Positions 41,762 through 50,931 of a stretch of 53,596 bases of DNA are shown piece by piece (within the stretch, counting starts at the first letter, position 1; the number at the start of each line of letters is the position of its first letter). Under the pieces are notes generated by a model. That model ran no database searches and had not been told where the DNA came from. It saw only the letters and a program-made list of their open reading frames with translations. Both the position numbers and the translations under genes were made by a program. The stretch is taken from the NCBI GenBank assembly GCA_001873755.1, contig MNZT01000052.1, positions 1 through 53,596 on the forward strand. Direction: 5' to 3'. Source of the DNA: Candidatus Wirthbacteria bacterium CG2_30_54_11 (lineage in GTDB: Bacteria; Patescibacteriota; CG2-30-54-11).

Positions 41762-43180
41762 ATGACAGAAACAACTCCGCTCGACATGGTGCGCGTCTGG
41801 TCAGCAGTTTTGAGTGAGCTGGAACTGGTGGTCAGCAAGGCAAATTTCGAAACCTGGATCAAAAATACACGCCTCGTGTCCTATGAACCCGGCCTCTGCA
41901 CAATCGGGACCAATAATGGCTTCACCAAAGGACGATTGGAGACTAAGTATCTCCCTCTTCTGGAAAAAGCCGTGTCCTCATACTTCAAAGAATCTACCAA
42001 GGTTGTCTGTCAGATCGTCGCTTTTCCGGTGGTTGATTCCCTGCCGTCCAATGGACTCTTCAGCCCTACACTGAACGGAAATGGTTTTCCACAACATGTG
42101 GATAACATCAGAGCATCGACTGCTTCCCGGCCTGGCGCCGCCCTTCCTTCGCAGCCACCGCTGACCTTAAACGCCCGCTTTTCCTTTGACACCTTCGTGG
42201 TCGGCAACAACAACCGTCTGGCTCACGCCGCCGCCGTGGCGGTCGCCGAAAGTCCGGGGGAAGCGTACAATCCTTTGTTCCTCTATGGCGGGGTCGGGCT
42301 GGGCAAAACCCACCTCATGCACGCCATCTCCCAGTTCATCCTGGGCAAACATCCGGAAAAAACCATCCAGTATGTCTCCTCAGAAAAATTCACCAACGAA
42401 CTGATCGCCTCCATCCGCAGCAACAAAACCGAGGAGTTCCGACAGAGATACCGCACTGTGGACGCCCTGCTCATCGACGATGTGCAGTTCATCGCCGGCA
42501 AGGACTCCACCCAGGAGGAATTTTTTCATACCTTCAATGCCATCTATGAAGCCGGCCATCAGATCGTCCTGACCTCGGACCGGCCTCCGAAAGCGATTCC
42601 CACCCTGGAAGCCCGCCTGCAATCCAGGTTTGCTGCCGGCCTGATCGCCGACATCCAGAAACCTGATTTCGAGACCCGCACCGCCATCCTCACGGCCAAA
42701 GCGCAGGAGCGCGGACTGAATCTCCCCCAGGAAGTCATCTACTTCATCGCCTCCCAGATCTCCTCCAATATCCGGGAGCTGGAAGGTGCACTGACCCGGA
42801 TCGTCTCCCACTGCCACGTCCACGGCCTTCCTATCAACAAAGAGATCGCCGCCAACGTGCTGAGCATGTACACCCAGAGGTCCGCCGAAAAGAAACTTTC
42901 CCTTCCCCACATCATCGACGTGGTCTGCGACTTCTACCGCGTGGAGCGCGAACAGATCACCGGCACTTCCCGACGCAAAGAATATGTCTGCCCGCGCCAG
43001 ATCGCCATGTACCTTATGCGGGAAAAAGCAGAGGCTTCTCTGAACCAGATCGGCTCAGAATTCGGAGGCAAGGACCACACGACCGTGCTGCACGCCTGCC
43101 AGAAAATCACCGACCTGCTGGATCTGAACGATGATCTCAAGAAGGAAATCGGGGAGTTGGAGCAGCGGCTCGGTGCCTGA
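41762..43180 (+). CDS. dnaA: Chromosomal replication initiator DnaA
   Basis: 472 residues. Domain I (VWSAVLSELELVVSKANFET), a linker (about 95-140), AAA+ domain III with Walker A GGVGLGKTHL, Walker B LLIDDVQF and the TSDRPPK sensor, and DNA-binding domain IV with GGKDHTTVLHACQKI. ATP-dependent initiator of replication. An upstream in-frame ATG at 41717 would add 15 residues but sits at the promoter; 41762 is preferred despite its poor ribosome site. Domain II coding sequence contains two facing DnaA boxes (42085-42105). Followed by oriC-like sequence and dnaN. Confidence 0.98.
   Translation: MTETTPLDMVRVWSAVLSELELVVSKANFETWIKNTRLVSYEPGLCTIGTNNGFTKGRLETKYLPLLEKAVSSYFKESTKVVCQIVAFPVVDSLPSNGLFSPTLNGNGFPQHVDNIRASTASRPGAALPSQPPLTLNARFSFDTFVVGNNNRLAHAAAVAVAESPGEAYNPLFLYGGVGLGKTHLMHAISQFILGKHPEKTIQYVSSEKFTNELIASIRSNKTEEFRQRYRTVDALLIDDVQFIAGKDSTQEEFFHTFNAIYEAGHQIVLTSDRPPKAIPTLEARLQSRFAAGLIADIQKPDFETRTAILTAKAQERGLNLPQEVIYFIASQISSNIRELEGALTRIVSHCHVHGLPINKEIAANVLSMYTQRSAEKKLSLPHIIDVVCDFYRVEREQITGTSRRKEYVCPRQIAMYLMREKAEASLNQIGSEFGGKDHTTVLHACQKITDLLDLNDDLKKEIGELEQRLGA
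42085..42105. promoter_or_regulatory. Two facing DnaA boxes inside the dnaA gene
   Basis: TTTTCCACA (42085-42093) and TGTGGATAA (42097-42105, reverse of the perfect box) are separated by three bases within the linker-coding part of dnaA. May bind DnaA for regulation or origin function. Confidence 0.6.
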
Positions 43181-43401
43181 TTTTCCACCACGGCTTGTGC
43201 TTTCCCGGTGAACAACTTGTGCATAGAATACACTCTCCATGGTCTCCGCCTTCCCCTCCTTTTCCACCCACGCGTTTTCCTCAACCTTCCTCCTATACTT
43301 CTGTAATACCAACGCCACCTTTTCGCCTTTTCCACCATTTTCACATCCCTGCGACTACCACGACTATTTTTTATATATAAATTTCCATAAAAGGAGATAC
43401 C
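43181..43401. other. Probable oriC between dnaA and dnaN
   Basis: 221 bases with no gene. TTTTCCACC occurs three times in the same orientation (43181-43189, 43260-43268, 43328-43336), one base from the DnaA-box variant TTTTCCACA, plus TTTTCCTCA at 43275. The right end (43365-43390) is an AT-rich run suited to unwinding. A very pyrimidine-rich top strand fits an origin. Location between dnaA and dnaN is the commonest bacterial origin site. Confidence 0.6.
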
Positions 43402-44520
43402 ATGAAGTTCAGCTGTCTGAAAAGCAATTTGAATCCCATCGTCCAGCTGGCCAGCAAGATCATCAGCACCCGTCCGACACTTCCGGTATTGAATAATGTG
43501 TTATTGAAAACCGACCGGGGAGGAGTCCTGGTCTCGAGCACCAATCTGGAGCTCAGCATGAGCGCGTTCGTGGGAGCCAAAGTGGAAACAGAAGGCGGGA
43601 TCACCGTCCCGGCCAAACTACTGGCCGAATTCATCAACTCCATCCCGGACGAAAAGATCTCCCTGGAGTTCAAGGACTCCAGACTGGAAGTCACGGGAGC
43701 CAATTATTCCGCAGCTTTCAATACCATCGATATGGACGAATTCCCCGAGCCCCCGGCCATGAAAGGCGAAGACAAAGTACTCATCCCGGTACCCGTGCTC
43801 AGAGACAATATCCTGCAGGTAGCCCTCGCCGCCGCTGCTGACGAGTCGCGACCAGTGATCACAGGAGTCCTCATGGTGATAGATGGTAAGAAGTTTACCC
43901 TGGCCGCTGCTGACGGCTACCGCCTGGCCGAGCAGAAAGTTACCCTCAGCGAAGACAGCGGGAAATCAAACCTCCGCCTGATCGTCCCCGCCCGTGGGCT
44001 TCACGAACTTCACCGCCTGCTCTTTGACGCAGGAGAAAAAGACTTCGTGGAAGTTTCCTTTGACGAGAACCAGGCGCTTTTCAAGTACAAGGATATCCAG
44101 CTGACCTCTCGCCTGCTGGCCGGGCAGTTTCCCGACTATCAGCAGATCATCCCGAAGAAATTTGCCTCCACGGTCACGGTTGAGCGGGCCGAATTCTCCC
44201 AGGCGGTAAAGACGGCGGCCATTTTCGCCAAAGACAGCGCCAGCGTCATCTTCCTCTCCGCCGATCCGGCCAAGAAGACGCTTGAACTCAAAGCATCAAC
44301 GAGTCAGGTCGGAGAGAACAACATTTCCGTGGCCGCAGAGATCACAGGACCCGGCGGCTCTATCGCTTTCAACGCCCGCTATGTGAGCGATATGTTGGCC
44401 GTGACCACCAGCGCCAAAGTGTCGCTGAATATCAACGACGCGCTGAGTCCTGGAGTCCTCATTCCCGACACCGGCGCCGGCAGCCTGTATACCTATGTAA
44501 TTATGCCTATCCGCACCTGA
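43402..44520 (+). CDS. dnaN: DNA polymerase III beta subunit (sliding clamp)
   Basis: 372 residues in three repeated clamp domains. Visible family segments: RPTLPVLNNVLLKTD, AAADESRPVITGVLMVIDGK, LAAADGYRLAEQKV, LAGQFPDYQQIIPK and the C-terminal YVIMPIRT. Forms the ring that holds polymerase III on DNA. AAAGGAGA precedes ATG 43402. Confidence 0.98.
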   Translation: MKFSCLKSNLNPIVQLASKIISTRPTLPVLNNVLLKTDRGGVLVSSTNLELSMSAFVGAKVETEGGITVPAKLLAEFINSIPDEKISLEFKDSRLEVTGANYSAAFNTIDMDEFPEPPAMKGEDKVLIPVPVLRDNILQVALAAAADESRPVITGVLMVIDGKKFTLAAADGYRLAEQKVTLSEDSGKSNLRLIVPARGLHELHRLLFDAGEKDFVEVSFDENQALFKYKDIQLTSRLLAGQFPDYQQIIPKKFASTVTVERAEFSQAVKTAAIFAKDSASVIFLSADPAKKTLELKASTSQVGENNISVAAEITGPGGSIAFNARYVSDMLAVTTSAKVSLNINDALSPGVLIPDTGAGSLYTYVIMPIRT

Positions 44521-44548
44521 AATTTTTTAACCTCCAGACCAAGAGCCT

Positions 44549-44579
44549 GAGCGCTCCGCCCGACGCGCGCGGAGCGCTC
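44549..44579 (+). other. GC-rich hairpin between dnaN and recF
   Basis: Perfect 11-bp stem GAGCGCTCCGC (44549-44559) with 44569-44579, 9-base loop, no T run behind it. Lies just before the recF start, so it may tune recF translation or pause transcription. Confidence 0.6.
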
Positions 44580-44599
44580 CTCGTATCAGAGCAGATTCC

Positions 44600-45736
44600 A
44601 TGATCATCAAATCCCTTTTCATCCAGCAAGTACGGAACATCAGAAATGCCGCCCTGCTGCCCTCTCCCGGGGTGACGGTTTTTTTCGGCGACAACGCCCA
44701 GGGGAAAACAACCGTGCTGGAAGCCGCCTATTTAGTGACCAACCAAAAGAATTTGAGATCGTCTTCATATGTCGACATCGTGAAAGACGGGGAGATTTTC
44801 GCCAAGATCGTGCTGACTGCCGAAAACGACGGGCGGGAGTATGCGCACGAACTGCGGCTGGTCAGGGAGGGGAACAGATTCAAGAAGACCTTTTTCGAAA
44901 ACGGCACCCAGAAAACCCGGGCCAAAAGAGAGCTGAAGAGCTCTGCCGTATTCTTTGGTCCTTCGGAGATGCGCCTGCTGACCGGCCCTCCGAGCCGGCG
45001 TCGTTCCTTCCTCGATAGCATCCTGATGGTGACAGAGCCGCGCTATGGGAGGGCGTACAATGCTTTTGAAAAGATCCTGCGTCAGCGGAACAAACACTTG
45101 AAATCCCTTGCTCTGGGAAGACGCGACGCCGACCGGCTACTCTCGGCGTATGACGAGCAGCTTTCTCTTGCGGCCGCTCATCTCTGGAAAGCCCGGGGAG
45201 ATCTCGTCCCGGAGCTGCTCCCCGTGGTTCACGAACGGCTGAAGCTGTTCTGGCGGGGGAAGGCTGAGGCCAGGCCCTGGGTCTCATATAAACCCGCCTT
45301 GGCTCTTGATTCTTCAGACGAGCAGCAGATCGCAGCCAGGTATGCGAAAACGCTTCTCCGTCTGCGGCCCAAAGAGCTGGTGCGCGGAGTCACCGCCCTG
45401 GGACCACAGCATGACGATCTGGTCTGCTTCCAAGGGACTCATGAGTTCTCCGAACGGGCCTCACAGGGGGAGATGAAGGCGGTCGTCTTTGCCCTCATGT
45501 CGTCGCAGGCCGCGATCATAGAGAAGAGGACCGGGACGGCCCCGGTTTTTCTCCTGGACGACATTCATGCGGAATTTGATTTCAACTATCAGAAGGATAT
45601 CCCTCTGCTGTGCAGGGGGTTCCAGACCTTTATCACCACCACGGCCAATCCGGCCGCGGCCTGGAAAGCGGCTGTCTACGAAGTGGTTGAGGGACAATTC
45701 AACCGGGAAGGAGGCGCTGCCGATGGCCGGAAATGA
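44600..45736 (+). CDS. recF: DNA replication and repair protein RecF
   Basis: 378 residues, SMC-like ABC ATPase. Walker A GDNAQGKTTVLEAAY, the SRRRSFLDSI segment and AYDEQL helix, signature-type SQGEMKAVVFAL, and Walker B PVFLLDDIHAEFD. Loads RecA at gaps with RecO and RecR. Lies in the conserved order dnaA-dnaN-recF. Its end overlaps the next gene by 14 bases. Confidence 0.95.
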   Translation: MIIKSLFIQQVRNIRNAALLPSPGVTVFFGDNAQGKTTVLEAAYLVTNQKNLRSSSYVDIVKDGEIFAKIVLTAENDGREYAHELRLVREGNRFKKTFFENGTQKTRAKRELKSSAVFFGPSEMRLLTGPPSRRRSFLDSILMVTEPRYGRAYNAFEKILRQRNKHLKSLALGRRDADRLLSAYDEQLSLAAAHLWKARGDLVPELLPVVHERLKLFWRGKAEARPWVSYKPALALDSSDEQQIAARYAKTLLRLRPKELVRGVTALGPQHDDLVCFQGTHEFSERASQGEMKAVVFALMSSQAAIIEKRTGTAPVFLLDDIHAEFDFNYQKDIPLLCRGFQTFITTTANPAAAWKAAVYEVVEGQFNREGGAADGRK

Positions 45737-46031
45737 GTGGAGCCCCATGAGGGACCTTTTGAAGAATATCCTGCAGCGCAATCAAGTACCGGTCAAGGTA
45801 GTGGAAAAAGTTTCCCTGCAGGTCAAAGTTCTCGCTTTGATCCGAGAGCAATACCCGAAAATTGCCGATTCCCTAGGCGAGGTGGAAGTAGACGAGGAGA
45901 CCCTTGTAGTCTCTCTGACGAAGCCCGAAGCGTCACAATATCTGGCACTCAGAACACGAGCAGTATTAAAAAAAATATATGGCCTCCCCGGTGGAGAGGC
46001 CGTACAAAAGGTCAGGATAAAAGGGAAGTAG
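45723..46031 (+). CDS. DciA-like (DUF721) small protein
   Basis: 102 residues. Position right after recF and overlapping it (start 45723 with AAGGAGG upstream) is the usual place for DUF721/DciA, the loader of the replicative helicase in bacteria without DnaC. The pattern fits: an N-terminal helix (MRDLLKNILQRNQVP), a central acidic strand pair (EVDEETLVVSLTKPEASQYL) and the closing helix-strand (AVLKKIYGLP, QKVRIKG). It is shorter than classical DciA and similarity is weak, so the name is inferred mainly from context. Confidence 0.68.
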   Translation: MAGNEWSPMRDLLKNILQRNQVPVKVVEKVSLQVKVLALIREQYPKIADSLGEVEVDEETLVVSLTKPEASQYLALRTRAVLKKIYGLPGGEAVQKVRIKGK

Positions 46032-46043
46032 GCGCGACGGCGA

Positions 46044-47069
46044 TCAGAATTGTCCCGATCCTTCGGGAGCCGGCGGGACGACCGTATACTTCAGCGTGGC
46101 GGTATCCAGCCCCTTGGAACGCAGCCAGCTCAGCGCCCGCTGGGTGCCGGTCTCCACGGGACGCTGTTTTACAAAAATGAGGAACGTCCGGTCTGTGTGG
46201 TCAAACTGGATGGTATAATCCGCCGTGGTATACGGAATTTCATACAGCACGTCCGGCAGAGGGTCTTTCAGGTATTCCATCAGTGCCTCGTTGAATTCCA
46301 TATCCAGACGCCCCTGCTCGGTCGCAATTTCGTCCGGTGTCATCTGGGCTGCGGTCTTGACCGTGGTGGCAAAGGAGAACAATCGCGTCCCCCGGTAGCT
46401 TTTGGCCAGATCCGCGGTCCAGGCGCCGGATACCGTGACCTGGTAGGTGGTTTCTTCGGCGAGCAGCCCTTCCGGACGGATCGACACGCGGGTGCTGCCC
46501 TGCAGTTCCTTGGTGACGGGGATCGCGGGCGAGAGGCTAATTTGGATGCTCAGGGGATCGACTGCCCGGTCAAAGGAGAGCAGGATCGGCGAATCGACAC
46601 TGACCGACGTTGCGCCGTCTGCCGGAGAGACCCCGATCAGGCGGGGAGAGAGGACCGTGGAAAAGGTAAAAGACACATCGTCTCCAGCAATCCCCACCCA
46701 GTTTTTGACCTGCGGGAGCAGGATGGTATAGGTACTGTCAGGCAGGAGTTCCTCGGGTCGGAGCACGAGCCGGCGTGGCCGGCCAAAGAGATCCTTGTCC
46801 GTCAGAGTCGTCGTGAAGGAAACGAGAGGATCGACCTCTATGGTGTCGAGGATAGCCGCCGAGACCGCCCCGGTAAACGAGATCACGACCTCCCGGTCCA
46901 GGGTCGCCGGTTCGTCCGTGGCCGGCGATATTGACGTCACGGTGACGGGAGAGAGCAGGCTGCGGCCGATTAGGAACAGCAAGAGGACTCCCAGCGCCGC
47001 CAGGGCAACGCTGATAGTCTTGCGGGGATGTTCTTTGAGCCGGCTGATGAGAGCAGAAAGAGCGTTCAT
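46044..47069 (-). CDS. Membrane-anchored protein with Big_5/SbsA-type Ig-like domains
   Basis: 341 residues. A signal-anchor helix (ISVALAALGVLLLFLIG) is followed by two Ig-like domains of the SbsA type: VTSISPATDEPATLDREVVI and GVSPADGATSVSVDSPILLS (PADGAT openings), then a C-terminal domain of about 110 residues (TPDEIATEQGRLDMEFNEAL) of unknown fold. ATG 47069 has GAGG nine bases upstream. Lies downstream of the secretion module in the same direction and could belong to it. Confidence 0.85.
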   Translation of the reverse strand: MNALSALISRLKEHPRKTISVALAALGVLLLFLIGRSLLSPVTVTSISPATDEPATLDREVVISFTGAVSAAILDTIEVDPLVSFTTTLTDKDLFGRPRRLVLRPEELLPDSTYTILLPQVKNWVGIAGDDVSFTFSTVLSPRLIGVSPADGATSVSVDSPILLSFDRAVDPLSIQISLSPAIPVTKELQGSTRVSIRPEGLLAEETTYQVTVSGAWTADLAKSYRGTRLFSFATTVKTAAQMTPDEIATEQGRLDMEFNEALMEYLKDPLPDVLYEIPYTTADYTIQFDHTDRTFLIFVKQRPVETGTQRALSWLRSKGLDTATLKYTVVPPAPEGSGQF

Positions 47070-47118
47070 ATTGATCCTCAAAGGGTGTAATTGCCTCCTC
47101 AATCAAACGGGCACGTTC

Positions 47119-50100
47119 CTACGGACACAGTTCCGGCGTGCAGGGGTGCCCCCAGCCGAGCATATTGAGACCTGAATTCCCGGGATAGACATTGTTGGAA
47201 CCGGGGATAAATTCCATGTGGTATTTGTTCCGGCTATTGTACTGGCAGATAGTAAGCGTGTTCGGCCCGATCTCGCAGATGATGCCGACGTGGTGCACGC
47301 CGCTTTCCCCCGGCGAATTCATGCCGGCGATATCGCCGACCTGGGGTGCGTCATATCCTCCATTTTCATGGTAGACCCCATCTGCGACCAGCCCGTTGAT
47401 CATATTTTCCGCGCCGCGGTCGGCCCAGCCGGCGTTTTTGAAGGCGGAATTGGTGTGCTGGTAGACCGCCATCACGAAGTCGGCGCAGAGGGCGTAGTCG
47501 CCGATACCAGTCCCCTCGTTACTTTCAAAATTTCTATAATTGGGATAGGATCGCAGCGCTCCATGGGGCCAGACATCCACCAGCATTCCTTCACCATAGT
47601 GTTCATTATCCTCCAGGAAGAGGGTCACATTGGCCATGAGGTTTGGGCCGGCGCCGATTCCTCCGCCTCCACCTCCGGTTCCGGTGACAGTACACTGAGG
47701 AGCAGTATACCCGCTGGCCGCGTCACCGTATTGTTTGGTGAAGTACAGGAGCCAGTCGCAGTAGGTTTTTTTTTCGCTTTTGCAGTCAGTACCATCACAG
47801 ACCTCCATGGTCATCAGGTCGGCGGGCTTCGAAGGATCACAGCTTCCGGTGTAGCGATAGCCGATATAGCGGATCTGTTCTTCACTGGGAGAGTCGCTGG
47901 GCAAGACCTGGTCAGGGGTGCACCACGGTTCTCCATCCGCGGGATCGACGCAGGGGCTGCCATCCTCCTGAGCGCAGCTCGCACAGCTCTGCAGGCGAGC
48001 GGCGATGAAGTAGCCGCCGCCGAAAATAGTATCTTCATTGCCGGTAGTTTTGTTGTTGTCATCACAGACGAGTGGCTCGACCTCGGTTCCCTTTTTTGAC
48101 CACATAGGGGAGGAGGCGACCTGATCCTTGACCTGATCCCAGGAGGGTACTTCGTCCGGGGTCGCCGGATTCGGGGTTGTCCCCAGCTGCATGAGCCCGG
48201 ATTCGTTCGGTGGGGTTGGTTGGACTTCACATTGTTTATCAAACGTCGTCGCCCCGCTATTTTCCAGCGTGATAACCGCAGCAATCAGGGGGGCATAGAC
48301 CCCGGTAGAGACCGAAGAGGCATTGATCCAGGCGGTCAGCTGCGGATCAAATGGCGCATTGACAGGCATCCCGCCGGTGCACGACACCGTCCGGGGGCCG
48401 TCCCCCAGGGGATCTATATAGCTTTCTATCATTTTGATATAGGACATTTGCTGGCAGTTGACCTCATAGTAGATATCCATTTTGCCGGCTGCCACGATCT
48501 CTTGACAGGCTTTGACATAATCGCCGTTCAGGAAATCTGTCTGCCATTCTTTCGACTTCGGATCGGCATGATACTTCTCTATCATCTTCTCGGCCGCGCG
48601 TGTAAAACCGTCATTGGCGGCTTCTCCGTATTTTCCGTCCACCAGCGCCAGGGCTATCCCGCCTCCGAGCCAGTCGAACCAGGAGGGGCTCGTCGAGGCG
48701 ACTTTGTCGCCACCCGCGATCGCGGAGGCCAGATGTCCCATGGATGATCCCTCCACGAAGCCGGACTTGGCCGCGTTCAGTGCGGTGAACAGTTCCAGCC
48801 CGACGGTCTGGTCATACAGATCGGCGATGGCTTGGTTGATGCCCAGGAGGCTTACACCACTGAGCAGGTTTTTGAGAGTTTCCATGGCATCGACGATCAC
48901 CTGGTTGTCCGGGAGGGTGACATCGCCGTCATTGACCACATAGTTGCGGTCCGTTGAGCTGAAGCATTTCTTGGGAGCGTCCAGCGTGCTGGCGCTGGCT
49001 GCTTGATAAGCGCTTCCTACGGCCACTGGATCGGTTTCGGCATAGGCGGTATTGATGATGCCATAGAGTTCTGCGATCTGGGTTCTTTGTTGGGCATCGA
49101 AGTATTCTTCGAACTCAGGCATAGCAACCAGCTGCTGAAGAGAGCTGCCAAATGTTACCCAGTCAGCCACTTTGGCGAGCCAGCTGGCCGACCCGGCCAG
49201 AGCCGTGACCTCCGGGCCGTTCGAGGAGCCGTCCATATAGTGCTGCGCCCGGTCCAGCTTGGTCGGGGTCGTACCATCTGCCGCATAGGCGCGGTACACC
49301 CCCATATACTCCTCGGCCAGCAGGGTAGCGATGCGGGAGTATTCGTCCGTCGTTCCCTCCCCATCGGCCAGGACCGTGTCGAGGAGCGGGTGAATATCGT
49401 CCGGGATGCGGTGGTCGGAGATCAGGGTCTCGACCCGGCCGAGGGCGAGCATCCTATAGTCCCGGTCAGTCTCCATGCGTTCTGCGGCGAGCTGGGTCAG
49501 ATCCGCGACCACCGGTTTGGTAGTGTTGGTTTCGATCATACTGGAGACCAGGCCGATGAAGCCCAGACTAGCTATAAAGAAGCCACACATAGTCAGAGGA
49601 ACCGCGACTACGAGCATGATGGCGGCCCCGATGATGAGCTTGTTGGCTTTTCTCAGCAGTTTGGAGGCCCCGGGGATCGCGCGGATCACCTCGCCTGCAC
49701 CGAACGCGGCATCGAGGGCGGCAATCTCGGCTTCGGTGGCGACTCCGGCCCCGACATTTTCCACGACGGCCTTGGTTTCTTCTGCTTTCTGGCCGATGCC
49801 GTCTATGCCATCCTGAACCTTGTCGTTGACCTGATTTTTGATATTTTCTTCGTCGCCGGCCTTGGCCTGGGCGCGGTCAGCTTTTTTCTGAGCATACTTG
49901 GCCTTGATCTTTTTGAGATCCTTGGCAGTATCTTTGACTGCATCGACTGCGGTGCCCAGGACCGGGGCCGCACTTGCTCCTGCTGTGGCCGCTCCAGCGG
50001 CAGAGCCTGCGCCTCCGGCTCCTCCTGCAATATCTGTTGCCCCGGAGAGTCCTCCGGCGTCCGGCAGCCCCATGGGAGCAGCCCCTCCGCCGAGTCCATC

Positions 50101-50910
50101 TGCTCCGGGGATGCCCTTGTCGCCGAGCATTTTGTTCCACGCTTTTCCATCAGTTCGATCGGTGTTACCGATACCGTCTATGCCCCCCATCATCTTGTTG
50201 AAATCGCCCATTTTGTCTTTGCCCAGGTAGCCGCCCATGAAGCCGTCGACCGCTCCCTGGTTGTTCTTGTAGGCGTCAGAGAGCCCCTTCATGAATCCCT
50301 GGGCCTTAGCCGGATCTTTGACGTCTCCGGATTTGATTTTGTCAGCCATCCGGCCCAGAGCCTGATCCATAGGCATGCCGGATGAGCCTCCCCCGATGGC
50401 GTTTTTTAGCCCTCCCATGAAATTATCAGCTTTGCCCGTATCGACGCCCAGCTTGTCCAACATCCCATGGACCTGTGGCCTATAGGTGTCGTAGGCTTTG
50501 CAGGCGCTATCCGCGAATTTGAACGCATCGTCAATATTGTTCGGTGGTTCTTTTTGCTGGTCTCCCCGGGCGGCCCTTCCGAGTCCTCCCATGAAATCGG
50601 ACATATTCCCTGTGTAGCCTGCCTTAGCCGCCGCCTTGTCGATGAGGGGTTTCAGACAGCCGGCCGAGTTGTAGAGTCGAGAGGCGAACGAGTTATCATC
50701 ATTTCCGCCATCCATACGGCGTTTGGCTTCATTCTGTTTGATCGCCATGCGATCATCGGCATCCTTCATCGGCGCCTGAACTTCATCCCGGTGCTGATCG
50801 TGGGCACCCCAGGCTTCTTTATCGTGGGCGTCGTTTGCTGCCCGGATTGCGTTCTGGCGATCCTCGTTCGCTTTTCGCGTTTTTTCCTGCTCTTCAAAAG
50901 GATCAGACAT
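47119..50910 (-). CDS. Giant bifunctional peptidoglycan hydrolase of the conjugation/T4SS module
   Basis: 1263 residues. Residues 1-420 are hydrophilic, helical, with MGG-L repeats (FMGGLGRAARG, FMGGLKNAIGG, FMKGLSDAYKN, FMGGYLGKDKM) and a Gly/Ala-rich stretch (about 265-320). One hydrophobic segment (about 424-458). Then an extracytoplasmic part with a lysozyme-like/SLT-type segment (APLIAAVITLENSG... PPNESGLMQLG) near 880-930, a Cys-rich region (CASCAQEDGSPC) and a C-terminal CHAP domain (about 1105-1263; GDYALCADFVMAVYQ, GDIAGMN, HHVGIICEIG). Combines VirB1-like wall cutting with CHAP activity for a transfer apparatus. Starts 21 bases after the VirB4 gene. Confidence 0.85.
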   Translation of the reverse strand: MSDPFEEQEKTRKANEDRQNAIRAANDAHDKEAWGAHDQHRDEVQAPMKDADDRMAIKQNEAKRRMDGGNDDNSFASRLYNSAGCLKPLIDKAAAKAGYTGNMSDFMGGLGRAARGDQQKEPPNNIDDAFKFADSACKAYDTYRPQVHGMLDKLGVDTGKADNFMGGLKNAIGGGSSGMPMDQALGRMADKIKSGDVKDPAKAQGFMKGLSDAYKNNQGAVDGFMGGYLGKDKMGDFNKMMGGIDGIGNTDRTDGKAWNKMLGDKGIPGADGLGGGAAPMGLPDAGGLSGATDIAGGAGGAGSAAGAATAGASAAPVLGTAVDAVKDTAKDLKKIKAKYAQKKADRAQAKAGDEENIKNQVNDKVQDGIDGIGQKAEETKAVVENVGAGVATEAEIAALDAAFGAGEVIRAIPGASKLLRKANKLIIGAAIMLVVAVPLTMCGFFIASLGFIGLVSSMIETNTTKPVVADLTQLAAERMETDRDYRMLALGRVETLISDHRIPDDIHPLLDTVLADGEGTTDEYSRIATLLAEEYMGVYRAYAADGTTPTKLDRAQHYMDGSSNGPEVTALAGSASWLAKVADWVTFGSSLQQLVAMPEFEEYFDAQQRTQIAELYGIINTAYAETDPVAVGSAYQAASASTLDAPKKCFSSTDRNYVVNDGDVTLPDNQVIVDAMETLKNLLSGVSLLGINQAIADLYDQTVGLELFTALNAAKSGFVEGSSMGHLASAIAGGDKVASTSPSWFDWLGGGIALALVDGKYGEAANDGFTRAAEKMIEKYHADPKSKEWQTDFLNGDYVKACQEIVAAGKMDIYYEVNCQQMSYIKMIESYIDPLGDGPRTVSCTGGMPVNAPFDPQLTAWINASSVSTGVYAPLIAAVITLENSGATTFDKQCEVQPTPPNESGLMQLGTTPNPATPDEVPSWDQVKDQVASSPMWSKKGTEVEPLVCDDNNKTTGNEDTIFGGGYFIAARLQSCASCAQEDGSPCVDPADGEPWCTPDQVLPSDSPSEEQIRYIGYRYTGSCDPSKPADLMTMEVCDGTDCKSEKKTYCDWLLYFTKQYGDAASGYTAPQCTVTGTGGGGGGIGAGPNLMANVTLFLEDNEHYGEGMLVDVWPHGALRSYPNYRNFESNEGTGIGDYALCADFVMAVYQHTNSAFKNAGWADRGAENMINGLVADGVYHENGGYDAPQVGDIAGMNSPGESGVHHVGIICEIGPNTLTICQYNSRNKYHMEFIPGSNNVYPGNSGLNMLGWGHPCTPELCP

Positions 50911-50931
50911 GCTGTGTCCCGTGATGATCGG

